Origin: Treponema sp.
GTDB taxonomy: Bacteria > Spirochaetota > Spirochaetia > Treponematales > Breznakiellaceae
NCBI GenBank assembly: GCA_009786625.1
Contig: WQRT01000201.1
Coordinates: 1-5,108, forward strand
DNA length: 5,108 bases
Direction: 5' to 3'
Shown: one piece after another, positions 1 through 5,108 of the stretch
How the letters are laid out: each line of letters begins with the position of its first letter
How positions within the stretch are numbered: the first letter of the stretch is position 1
The notes under the pieces: generated by a model
What the model was told of the DNA's origin: nothing
The model's input: the letters and a program-made list of their open reading frames with translations, nothing else
Database searches by the model: none
Position numbers and translations under genes: made by a program

Positions 1-348
1 GGAATGCCGAACATGGGACCGACCAATGTGTCGCCTGTTCAGTTCCCCAACCTGATGCAGCCGCGTCTTGGTCCTCACGAAGCGGGCAACATCGGTTTGA
101 TCATGGACGTTTCCATGGAGATGACCGTAGAACTCGGACGCACCAGAAAGCTTATCAAGGAAATCCTTGGAATGGGCGAAGGCACAATCATCGAGCTGGA
201 TAAACTTGCCGGCGAGCCTGTCGACATACTTGTTAACCATAAACTTATCGCCAAGGGCGAAGTTGTAGTTATCGATGAAAACTTCGGCGTACGCGTAACC
301 GAGATTGTGTCTCCGATGGAACGCATCAATGACATGGGATATAATTAA
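1..348 (+). CDS. fliN: Flagellar motor switch protein FliN/FliY, C-terminal part (5' end outside window)
   Basis: This is a component of the cytoplasmic C-ring of the flagellar motor. The family takes part in rotation switching and docks export substrates near the gate. The reading frame is open to the left edge. An ATG at position 4 is available, but there is no ribosome site in the window and the visible N-terminus is a Pro/Asn/Met-rich linker, so the true start is probably upstream. Counting from that ATG, residues 1-28 are linker. Residues 30-110 are a typical SpoA/FliN domain, with [18 protein letters not shown] at 30-47, then [19 protein letters not shown] and the GEPVDILVN and [20 protein letters not shown] stretches. 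In spirochaetes and Bacillus the gene is often the longer FliY, with a CheC-like N-terminal half, and the window cannot show which form this is. It ends in TAA and is followed by a terminator, so unlike the usual arrangement it is not directly continuous with fliO. The family call is very secure. Confidence 0.95.
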   Translation, partial: GMPNMGPTNVSPVQFPNLMQPRLGPHEAGNIGLIMDVSMEMTVELGRTRKLIKEILGMGEGTIIELDKLAGEPVDILVNHKLIAKGEVVVIDENFGVRVTEIVSPMERINDMGYN

Positions 349-367
349 TAAATAATTAAGTTGTTTC

Positions 368-400
368 AAAAGCCTGATCATCTGGTCAGGCTTTTTTTTT
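368..400 (+). terminator. Rho-independent terminator after fliN, probably bidirectional
   Basis: AAAAGCCTGATC (368-379) pairs with GGTCAGGCTTTT (384-395), giving a 12-bp stem with a single U-G wobble around an ATCT loop. The T tract runs through position 400. This should end the fliN transcript. The minus-strand gene stops at 399-401, immediately beside the hairpin. Read from that strand, the same stem ends in TTTT followed by GAAAC, so it can also act as a weaker terminator for the convergent gene. Function is inferred from structure only. Confidence 0.88.
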
Positions 401-1511
401 ATTTAACCGCAAACGGAATAGCTTTTTCCCTTGTGTTTTCCTGCGTTCTAAGCCCGTGTATTATCCAGTTTAACAGCACTGTGATGCGGTAGTTCATGTT
501 TGAAGGAAGATTCATTCTGCTGGCAATGAAACCCGGCAAATAAAGACCTGACATACTGTAGATTAGTATTCCCTCTTTAACGGGTTCTATGTAAATGATC
601 GCGGTAAATTTTTCCGCTTTCATTACCCTGAATATTGAATAATTGACATCTCTGAAATTTGTCATACTGTATGTTATGCCGTATAAACCCGGTTTAATTT
701 CTCCCTGTATATAGAGTTCCCCGATTGTCGCGTCCGTAAAACGAAGATACATTGTTTCTGAATAGGGCAGTGAATCCGCGGGTCCGGGATCGGGAATGGG
801 TTTTCTGTTTTTAGCGCTTTCAAGACGGGTTGTCTCTTTAAAAACCTTGTACTGGTTATTTCTGATTGTAAGCGTTTGATCTTTAATGCCGCCGATCTCC
901 CTCATTGCGTTATAGGCGTCCAGCATATCCAATTCTCTTTTTTTATAAGGAACCAGTATTAGAGCTTCAACAATGTGAGAAGGTTTTTTAGATAAAACAA
1001 AACTAATCAAGTCGATTCCTGAATCCTGGGTTGGAAGAAACAGCGGAGACTCATTTTTCTCAAAAGCATGCCTCAGCCCCGATTCGCTTCCCGCGTTGCG
1101 TCTTTGCGATCGCGATAAATGCGGAAAAATGTCGTTAAAAGACCTTGGTTCAATAACAGGCGGGGTAACCTCATAAATTAGCCCGCTTGCCTCAAAAAAT
1201 AACAAGTCAAGGTCGTTATAATTATCGCCTGTCTGCTCCTGCGAAAAGGCGATATCCTCGCCGGGTTCCTCAGAAGTAATAAATTCGGGAATTATAGCGG
1301 AATTGCCTGATTCTTCGGCAGGCATATTCTCCTCTTTGGCAGGCGTTTTTTTCGCGAGAACGGCAGAATCATCGGGCGCCGGCCTTTTTGTGAGCATACC
1401 TTCAGTAAAAAACAGGTTTCTGCTGAAAAAATCCGGTTCTTCTGCCCAGAGAGCTGAGAAACTCAATGAAAACAGCAAAATAAGCGCTAAATTTGCAAAT
1501 ATTGCCTTCAT
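399..1511 (-). CDS. Predicted secreted protein of unknown function (possibly DUF6675-like)
   Basis: This 370-residue protein runs opposite to the flagellar genes. Residues 1-23 are a signal peptide: a Lys near the start, a long hydrophobic core, and probable cleavage at LWA|EEP. There is no lipobox cysteine at that site, so it is predicted periplasmic or exported rather than a lipoprotein. Residues 24-105 are acidic and rich in Pro, Glu, Ser and Ala, and are probably disordered. Residues 160-355 look like a folded alpha/beta domain, including DMLDAYNAMREIGGI (195-209), a proline-rich turn PIPDPGPADSLP (238-249), and a hydrophobic stretch FTAIIYIEPVKEGILIYSMS (302-321). There is no later membrane segment of clear length. 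The start is firm: AGGAAGGAG lies directly upstream with a tight 3-nt gap to ATG. From memory, the C-terminal pattern resembles DUF6675, a spirochaete family without known function; I could not check this. Nothing visible ties it mechanistically to the flagellum. The protein call is secure, the family is not. Confidence 0.85.
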   Translation of the reverse strand: MKAIFANLALILLFSLSFSALWAEEPDFFSRNLFFTEGMLTKRPAPDDSAVLAKKTPAKEENMPAEESGNSAIIPEFITSEEPGEDIAFSQEQTGDNYNDLDLLFFEASGLIYEVTPPVIEPRSFNDIFPHLSRSQRRNAGSESGLRHAFEKNESPLFLPTQDSGIDLISFVLSKKPSHIVEALILVPYKKRELDMLDAYNAMREIGGIKDQTLTIRNNQYKVFKETTRLESAKNRKPIPDPGPADSLPYSETMYLRFTDATIGELYIQGEIKPGLYGITYSMTNFRDVNYSIFRVMKAEKFTAIIYIEPVKEGILIYSMSGLYLPGFIASRMNLPSNMNYRITVLLNWIIHGLRTQENTREKAIPFAVK

Positions 1512-1514
1512 ACA

Positions 1515-1523
1515 CTCCTTCCT
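1515..1523 (-). promoter_or_regulatory. Ribosome binding site fixing the start of the minus-strand gene
   Basis: The minus strand reads AGGAAGGAG followed by TGT and then the ATG at 1511-1509. The purine-rich match is strong and the gap is short at 3 nt. It supports this ATG, as does the signal peptide that begins at it. Confidence 0.75.
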
Positions 1524-1534
1524 GCTCTATGTAA

Positions 1535-1564
1535 ATTATAGTCAACATCCGGTATTATTGTAAT
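1535..1564 (-). promoter_or_regulatory. Candidate sigma-70 promoter for the minus-strand secreted-protein gene
   Basis: Read on the minus strand, a perfect TATAAT lies at 1540-1535. ATTACA (4 of 6 matches to TTGACA) lies 18 nt upstream at 1564-1559. Transcription would begin near 1528, giving a leader of about 17 nt that just contains the AGGAAGGAG ribosome site (1523-1515). The region is AT-rich, so chance matches are possible. The perfect -10 and sensible leader length favour it. Confidence 0.55.
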
Positions 1565-1605
1565 GCTTTAATATAATAAAAGTTACTTTTTTTTTGGGAA
1601 TTCTA

Positions 1606-1635
1606 TTGTCACAGGTACATTAAATAGTATACAAT
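1606..1635 (+). promoter_or_regulatory. Candidate sigma-70 promoter for the fliO-fliP-fliQ-fliR-flhB operon
   Basis: TTGTCA at 1606-1611 matches the -35 consensus at 5 of 6 positions. An 18-nt gap leads to TACAAT at 1630-1635 (5 of 6 matches to TATAAT). TATACA at 1628-1633 with a 16-nt gap is an overlapping alternative. Transcription would begin near 1642, leaving about 26 nt before the proposed fliO start. A promoter is needed here because fliN is closed by a terminator and an antisense gene intervenes. No clear sigma-28 (TAAA/GCCGATAA-like) pair was seen. Use of a housekeeping sigma factor for this operon would fit what is known for treponemes. Prediction only. Confidence 0.55.
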
Positions 1636-1655
1636 TACGCAAATCAGTTGGACTT

Positions 1656-1663
1656 GGGGGGGG
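1656..1663 (+). repeat. G8 homopolymer tract in the fliO leader, overlapping the ribosome site
   Basis: Eight consecutive G residues are followed by AGAACTG, so the 3' end of the tract forms the GGAG ribosome-binding core (1662-1665) for fliO. The tract sits roughly 14-21 nt downstream of the predicted transcription start. Tracts of this length can change length by polymerase slippage. They are also a known site of sequencing error. Confidence 0.8.
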
Positions 1664-1667
1664 AGAA

Positions 1668-2252
1668 CTGAAAATCCTTAAATTTGCCCTGCTTTTAGCA
1701 GCGGTGCTTTTAATCCAAATTTCATCAATCTCTGCTCAGGAAGAACCTGCCGCGGAAGATCCTCACCGCCTTGCCGAACAGGCTATGGTGTTAGGTGACA
1801 TACCGGATTCTCCGGCCGCAGGTTCGCGCGCCGGATCTTCCATATGGGCTGTTGTCAGAATGATACTTGTTCTGGCTCTTGCAGCCGCCGCGATTTACGG
1901 TATTGTTTTTATTTTCAAGAAATCCGTTAAACGGACAGCCGCAAGCGATCCGTTTTTAAAAGTTATAGCAAGCGCCCATGTAGGCCTAAACCGTTATGTG
2001 CACATTGTTTCAGTCGGCTCCAGAGCGTGGCTGTTGGGAGCCGGCGACGGCGGCGTAAATCTGATCAGCGAAATCGATGATAAAGAAATTATTGATTCGA
2101 TGATGCTGGAGGATTCAAGAAAAAGCGCGGAAACTCCCGGCAAAATGCAGGATTTTTTATCCTTGATTCGCCGCATGGGCGTTCCTGTAAAACAAAATCA
2201 GTCAGGAACCGATGAAATCCGCAAACGCCGCGAAAGGCTCAAGGAAATGTGA
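1668..2252 (+). CDS. fliO: Flagellar biosynthesis protein FliO (FliO/FliZ family); non-standard start proposed
   Basis: FliO is an inner-membrane accessory protein that helps assemble the FliP ring of the flagellar export gate. Counting from the proposed CTG start gives 194 residues. Residues 1-23 are a signal peptide beginning (M)KILKFALLLAA and cleaved at SISA|QEE. A short acidic/Ala-Pro periplasmic segment follows. A single membrane span lies at about 59-83 (IWAVVRMILVLALAAAAIYG), then a KKSVKR cytoplasmic anchor. The FliO domain includes FLKVIASAHVGLNRYVHIVSVGSRAWLLG (in part) and LISEI, and the tail is basic (KRRERLKEM). The first standard start in frame is GTG at 1704. It has no ribosome site and would remove most of the signal peptide, giving 182 residues. 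CTG at 1668 restores an ideal export signal and follows GGGGGGAG, though with only a 2-nt gap. ATC at 1674 is another possibility. The stop TGA overlaps the fliP ATG. Family call secure, start uncertain. Confidence 0.85.
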   Translation: MKILKFALLLAAVLLIQISSISAQEEPAAEDPHRLAEQAMVLGDIPDSPAAGSRAGSSIWAVVRMILVLALAAAAIYGIVFIFKKSVKRTAASDPFLKVIASAHVGLNRYVHIVSVGSRAWLLGAGDGGVNLISEIDDKEIIDSMMLEDSRKSAETPGKMQDFLSLIRRMGVPVKQNQSGTDEIRKRRERLKEM

Positions 2253-3076
2253 TGCGCGTGATTAAATTTGCGGTTTTAATAATTTTTTTATCTCTTTTCC
2301 CTGTTATGCTGAACGCGCAGGAACTGTTTCCGGATACGTCGGTGCAGGGCACAATGAATTTGATTACGCCTCCGGGGCCGCCCGCGATTCCTTTTATAGA
2401 TTTATCTATACGCAATCCGCAGGGCGGGCAGGAAGTGGCGTTTTCGCTTCAATTGCTGCTTTTATTAACGGTTCTGTCTCTTGCGCCAAGCATTATAATT
2501 TTAATGACGAGTTTTTTACGGGTTTCTATTGTTCTGGATTTTATTAAACGCGCCCTTTCATTGCAGCAGGTTCCCCCCAATCAGGTAATTTTAGGGATTT
2601 CGCTTTTTCTTACAGTGTTTATCATGTGGCCTACGTTTAGTACAATTTATAATAATTCAATACGCCCAATGTCTTCAGGGGAGCTTTCTGTTGAGAACGC
2701 ATACAGGGAAGCGGAAGCGCCGCTGAGATTGTTTATGTACAACCAGATGAGAGGCCGCTCGTCCGCCGAAAAGAATATCGCGCTTTTTATGGAGATGCAG
2801 AATCTCTCAAGACCGAATACGTTAGCCGACGTTCCCACGTTTGTTTTGATTCCCGCTTTTATTTTAAGCGAGCTTACAATCGCGTTCAAAATCGGAATAT
2901 TGCTTTTTATTCCGTTTATTGTAATTGATATGGTCGTGGCAAGCGCCCTTATGTCTATGGGCATGATCATGCTGCCCCCGGTTATGATCTCCATGCCATT
3001 TAAATTAATCCTGTTCATCCTTGTGGATGGATGGGCGCTGTTAACGGAACAAGTTGTCCGTTCATTTGCGATATGA
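2252..3076 (+). CDS. fliP: Flagellar export gate protein FliP
   Basis: FliP forms the pentameric core of the flagellar type III export gate, together with FliQ and FliR, in the inner membrane. It is 274 residues from the ATG and close to the usual family length for forms with a signal peptide. Residues 1-22 are a cleavable signal, with likely cleavage at LNA|QEL. The first FliP signature lies around 79-105 (APSIIILMTSFLRVSIVL, then DFIKRALSLQQVPPNQ). The second lies around 219-262 (FIPFIVIDMVVASALMSMGM, then LPPVMISMPFKLILFILVDG). Four membrane segments are visible at about 66-88, 110-130, 197-230 and 235-262. A GTG at 2249 is in frame, but the ATG at 2252 is preferred: it sits 6 nt after AAGGA and forms a TGATG overlap with the fliO stop, indicating translational coupling. 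Phe codons are almost all TTT (19 of 21 by hand count), unlike fliR. Confidence 0.97.
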   Translation: MRVIKFAVLIIFLSLFPVMLNAQELFPDTSVQGTMNLITPPGPPAIPFIDLSIRNPQGGQEVAFSLQLLLLLTVLSLAPSIIILMTSFLRVSIVLDFIKRALSLQQVPPNQVILGISLFLTVFIMWPTFSTIYNNSIRPMSSGELSVENAYREAEAPLRLFMYNQMRGRSSAEKNIALFMEMQNLSRPNTLADVPTFVLIPAFILSELTIAFKIGILLFIPFIVIDMVVASALMSMGMIMLPPVMISMPFKLILFILVDGWALLTEQVVRSFAI

Positions 3077-3086
3077 AGGATGAACA

Positions 3087-3356
3087 ATGAGTGTCGGTGA
3101 AGCAGTAACAATTTTACGCGGAGGAATACTGCAGGTGCTGATGATCGCGGCTCCGCTTTTGTTATCAGCTCTTGCGGTTGGTTTACTCATAGCGATTCTT
3201 CAGGCGGCAACATCAATTCAGGAGCAGACGCTTACGTTTGTTCCTAAGATGTTTGTAATTCTCGGAATGTTAGCCCTGCTGGGCGGTTTTATTTTCGGCT
3301 CTCTGGGTGAATACACGGCAGAGCTGTTCAGGAAAATTCCTGACATGGCAAAATAG
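3087..3356 (+). CDS. fliQ: Flagellar export gate protein FliQ
   Basis: FliQ is a small inner-membrane subunit, four copies of which pack around the FliP-FliR core of the flagellar export gate. At 89 residues it has the normal family length. Two membrane helices lie at about 14-38 and 54-75. They are separated by the conserved loop LQAATSIQEQTLTFVPK (38-54), the family hallmark. The C-terminus (EYTAELFRKIPDM) is also typical. The ATG at 3087 follows GAAGGA with a 6-nt gap, 10 nt after the fliP stop. The gene is intact, with no unusual residues noticed. Confidence 0.97.
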   Translation: MSVGEAVTILRGGILQVLMIAAPLLLSALAVGLLIAILQAATSIQEQTLTFVPKMFVILGMLALLGGFIFGSLGEYTAELFRKIPDMAK

Positions 3357-3364
3357 GAAAAGGT

Positions 3365-4240
3365 ATGATAGAGAACGCTGTCTTACAGAACATTCTCACA
3401 TTCGGCCCGGTCTTTCTTTTGATCGCCGCCAGAGCTTTTGCCATGATCATGACAGCGCCTCTCCTTTCATCCGAAGCCGTTCCCATGACCGCAAGACTCG
3501 CGCTTGCCGGTTTCGCCGCTTTCGCTGTGCTTCCCACAGCGGAAGTATACATGGCGGCTAACTCCCCCAACGGAATTGTAACGCTTCCCGGCGGCACGTT
3601 AAGCGATCTGCGTTATGAGACATTCAGTCTGCGTTTTCTCCTGCTCATCATCGGAGAGGGGATAATCGGAATAATCATCGGTTTTTTCATGACCGTCATT
3701 TTCGCCGCCTTCTCCACAGCGGGGCAATTTTTCTCGCTTCAGATGGGTTTCGGCGCGTCTGAAACATTCGACCCGGTAGCCCAGATTGAAAACCCCCTCA
3801 TGGGTCAATACTTCAACCTGGTCTCCATGCTAATCTTTGTTACAATAGGCGGCTTTCACCAGTTATTCCTCGGCGGTTTCTGGCGTTCCGTTCAGTCAAT
3901 CAACATCATCTTGCTTGTAGACGGCAGAGAATCTGTAGTAAACATGATGGCTTCAGGTCTTTCGCGCCTATTCCTCGACGCAATAGTGATCTCCCTGCCA
4001 ATTCTCGGAACATTATTCCTTACGTCTCTTACAACAGGTTTAATATCAAAAGCATCACCTCAGATCAACATCCTCTCTGAAGGCTTCCCGATATCGATCA
4101 TGACAGCTTTTCTGTTAATCTTCGCGTCCCTTCCCTTTATGATCGAAGCTTTCACACATGTAATTGATTCAGGCTTCAGAAGTTTCGAAACCCTCTACAC
4201 CCAAATCGGCCGCCAGGTAACCGCAACAGGGGGCTATTGA
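3365..4240 (+). CDS. fliR: Flagellar export gate protein FliR
   Basis: FliR is the single-copy polytopic subunit that completes the FliP5-FliQ4-FliR1 export gate. It has 291 residues, somewhat longer than the roughly 260 common in enterobacteria; the extra length lies partly in the loop at 60-85 and the C-terminal tail. Features include RAFAMIMTAPLLSSEAVP with R44LALAGF (23-50), GEGIIGIIIGFFMT (97-110), and the conserved STAGQFFSLQMGFG followed by FDPVAQ (117-140). SKASPQINILSEGFPI (228-243) is the strongest family match. Six or so hydrophobic spans are visible. The ATG lies 6 nt after AGGA, which overlaps the fliQ stop codon. The stop TGA overlaps the flhB ATG. Codon choice is distinctly C-ending (Phe TTC 20, TTT 9 by hand count), in contrast with the neighbouring fliP. 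Confidence 0.96.
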   Translation: MIENAVLQNILTFGPVFLLIAARAFAMIMTAPLLSSEAVPMTARLALAGFAAFAVLPTAEVYMAANSPNGIVTLPGGTLSDLRYETFSLRFLLLIIGEGIIGIIIGFFMTVIFAAFSTAGQFFSLQMGFGASETFDPVAQIENPLMGQYFNLVSMLIFVTIGGFHQLFLGGFWRSVQSINIILLVDGRESVVNMMASGLSRLFLDAIVISLPILGTLFLTSLTTGLISKASPQINILSEGFPISIMTAFLLIFASLPFMIEAFTHVIDSGFRSFETLYTQIGRQVTATGGY

Positions 4241-5108
4241 TGGATGTTAAACTCTTCAGGCATACATTTCTGGAAACGCAACAAAATTATAAATTTGCAT
4301 ATATACATTTACAGTGGTTCTCTGACAGCGACGATGAAGATGCGCCGGGGAAAACAGAGCAACCGACCGAGCAGAAGTTAAAGAGATTAAGAGAAGAGGG
4401 GCAGGTTGTAAAGAGTCAGGAACTTGTAGGCGCCATCGGGCTGTTTCTGCCTGCGCTGCTGTTAGCGGTAATGGCTCCGTCCATGCTGAAAACATGCGTC
4501 GAAATGGTTAAGTTCTTTTTTATGCGCGCGGTTGAACTGGATCCGACAAAAGACGCGATTATCGTTGGTAATTTCTTCAGATACCTCGCGCGGCTTGTAG
4601 GTCCTATTTTAATTTTGGCAATGGTCTCCGCGATTTTTTCCAATATGGTGCAGATTGGCGGATGGCTGTTTACCACAAAGCCGATTACGCCTAATTTTTC
4701 ACGGGCACTGCCGAAATTCGGACAGTATTTTAAACGCATTTTTTCTGTGGAAGGGCTTTTTAATCTTGGCAAATCCTTGCTTAAAATCGCGATTATCGGC
4801 ATTGTCGCCTATTTATTCATAAGTTCCGATATTGAAAGGCTTCTTAATCTGCAGAAAGCCGATGTTTACACAGGGTTAACCTTTATCGCGGGAATCGCAA
4901 TTAGGTTAATTATCGTTGTCGCCGTTTTGCTGCTTGTGCTTTCAATTGCGGATTATTTCTTCCAGAGGTACCGTTTCCGCGAACGGCACAAAATGACGCG
5001 TTACGAGATAAAAGAAGAATTGAAAATGTACGAGCCGGATCCGCAGATTCAAAACAGGATTCGAAGCCGTTTCAGGGAGATGCTTCGCCAGAACTTTGTA
5101 AAAGAAGT
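4240..5108 (+). CDS. flhB: Flagellar export protein FlhB, N-terminal part (3' end outside window)
   Basis: FlhB wraps the export gate and, through its cytoplasmic domain, switches export from rod/hook-type to filament-type substrates. The window holds 289 codons of an expected 350-380; the reading frame is open at the right edge. After an N-terminal extension of about 22 residues comes IHLQWFSDSDDEDAPGK, then the conserved TEQPTEQKLKRLREEGQVVK (39-58) and SQEL. Membrane segments lie at about 65-83, 119-137, 180-202 and 215-240. Q138IGGW with the following KPITPNF and the RIFSVEGLFNLGKSLLK stretch are typical of the loop between spans 2 and 3. The linker RERHKMTRYEIKEELKMYEP leads to IQNRIRSRFREML. 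The NPTH autocleavage site should lie just beyond the edge and cannot be seen. The ATG overlaps the fliR stop (TGATG), with AGGGGG at 4228-4233 as a likely ribosome site. Confidence 0.96.
   Translation, partial: MDVKLFRHTFLETQQNYKFAYIHLQWFSDSDDEDAPGKTEQPTEQKLKRLREEGQVVKSQELVGAIGLFLPALLLAVMAPSMLKTCVEMVKFFFMRAVELDPTKDAIIVGNFFRYLARLVGPILILAMVSAIFSNMVQIGGWLFTTKPITPNFSRALPKFGQYFKRIFSVEGLFNLGKSLLKIAIIGIVAYLFISSDIERLLNLQKADVYTGLTFIAGIAIRLIIVVAVLLLVLSIADYFFQRYRFRERHKMTRYEIKEELKMYEPDPQIQNRIRSRFREMLRQNFVKE

Larger units (their letters stand above)
1512..1667. other. Divergent intergenic region between the secreted-protein gene and fliO
   Basis: This is an AT-rich spacer of 156 bases with no gene. It holds the two opposed candidate promoters described separately, a T9 tract at 1587-1595 lying between them, and the G8 tract at its right end. 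The predicted -35 elements are about 41 bases apart and back to back, close enough for one regulator to affect both. No convincing operator palindrome was found. Confidence 0.7.

Noticed and set aside
1303..1563. A plus-strand open frame over the start of the secreted-protein gene
   Set aside because: It is antisense to the signal peptide and acidic region of a gene with a strong ribosome site; its own product has no plausible features.
1551..1580. A TATTAT...ATAATA inverted repeat as an operator or hairpin
   Set aside because: It has only six A/T pairs around a long loop in a very AT-rich stretch, which is expected by chance.
2647..3111. A 154-codon open frame on the minus strand across fliP
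   Set aside because: It lies wholly over fliP, which has unmistakable family motifs, and extends into the fliP/fliQ junction. Its protein shows no recognisable domain, and the frame is a mirror of the hydrophobic fliP codons.
4416..4802. A 128-codon open frame on the minus strand across flhB
   Set aside because: It is covered by the conserved FlhB coding sequence; no ribosome site or domain supports it.
1668..5108. A virulence-type (injectisome) secretion system rather than a flagellum
   Set aside because: fliP/Q/R/flhB homologues occur in both. Here they follow fliN and fliO, and FliO is found with flagella, so the flagellar assignment is far better.
5000..5108. FlhB lacking its NPTH autocleavage motif
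   Set aside because: The window ends at about residue 289, before the place where the motif is expected, so its absence means nothing.
1..5108. CRISPR array, tRNA/rRNA gene, insertion sequence ends or attachment site
   Set aside because: No repeated spacer units, no RNA-gene signatures and no transposase or flanking terminal repeats were found, including around the antisense gene.

Overview
The window is one part of a chromosomal flagellar gene cluster. It carries the end of the motor-switch gene fliN/fliY, followed by the genes of the flagellar type III export gate in the order fliO, fliP, fliQ, fliR and the start of flhB, all on the + strand. One gene for a predicted secreted protein (399..1511) lies on the opposite strand between fliN and fliO. 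The moderate GC content, the fliN-fliO-fliP-fliQ-fliR-flhB order, signal peptides ending in A|Q and sigma-70-like rather than obvious sigma-28 promoter elements suggest a spirochaete of the Treponema type. Gene order alone does not prove this, because Bacillus-like bacteria have a similar order.

Layout: (1) 1..348 is the C-terminal part of FliN/FliY, cut by the left edge. (2) 368..400 is a strong rho-independent terminator hairpin that ends the fliN transcript and probably also serves the convergent gene. (3) 399..1511, minus strand, encodes a 370-residue exported protein without a firm family assignment. (4) 1512..1667 is an AT-rich divergent intergenic region with one candidate promoter facing each way, a T9 tract and a G8 tract. 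(5) 1668 to the right edge is a compact operon fliO-fliP-fliQ-fliR-flhB, with TGATG overlaps at fliO/fliP and fliR/flhB and 8-10 nt gaps elsewhere. flhB is cut by the right edge before its autocleavage site.

How the genes work together: FliN/FliY forms part of the cytoplasmic C-ring (switch and export-substrate docking). FliP, FliQ and FliR build the helical export gate in the inner membrane, FliO assists FliP assembly, and FlhB wraps the gate and switches substrate specificity.

The gene content is ordinary flagellar core machinery, and I do not see a new biological system. The points worth a second look are the antisense secreted-protein gene splitting the operon, the lack of a standard start codon for fliO next to a G8 tract, and a sharp codon-usage change in fliR relative to fliP.
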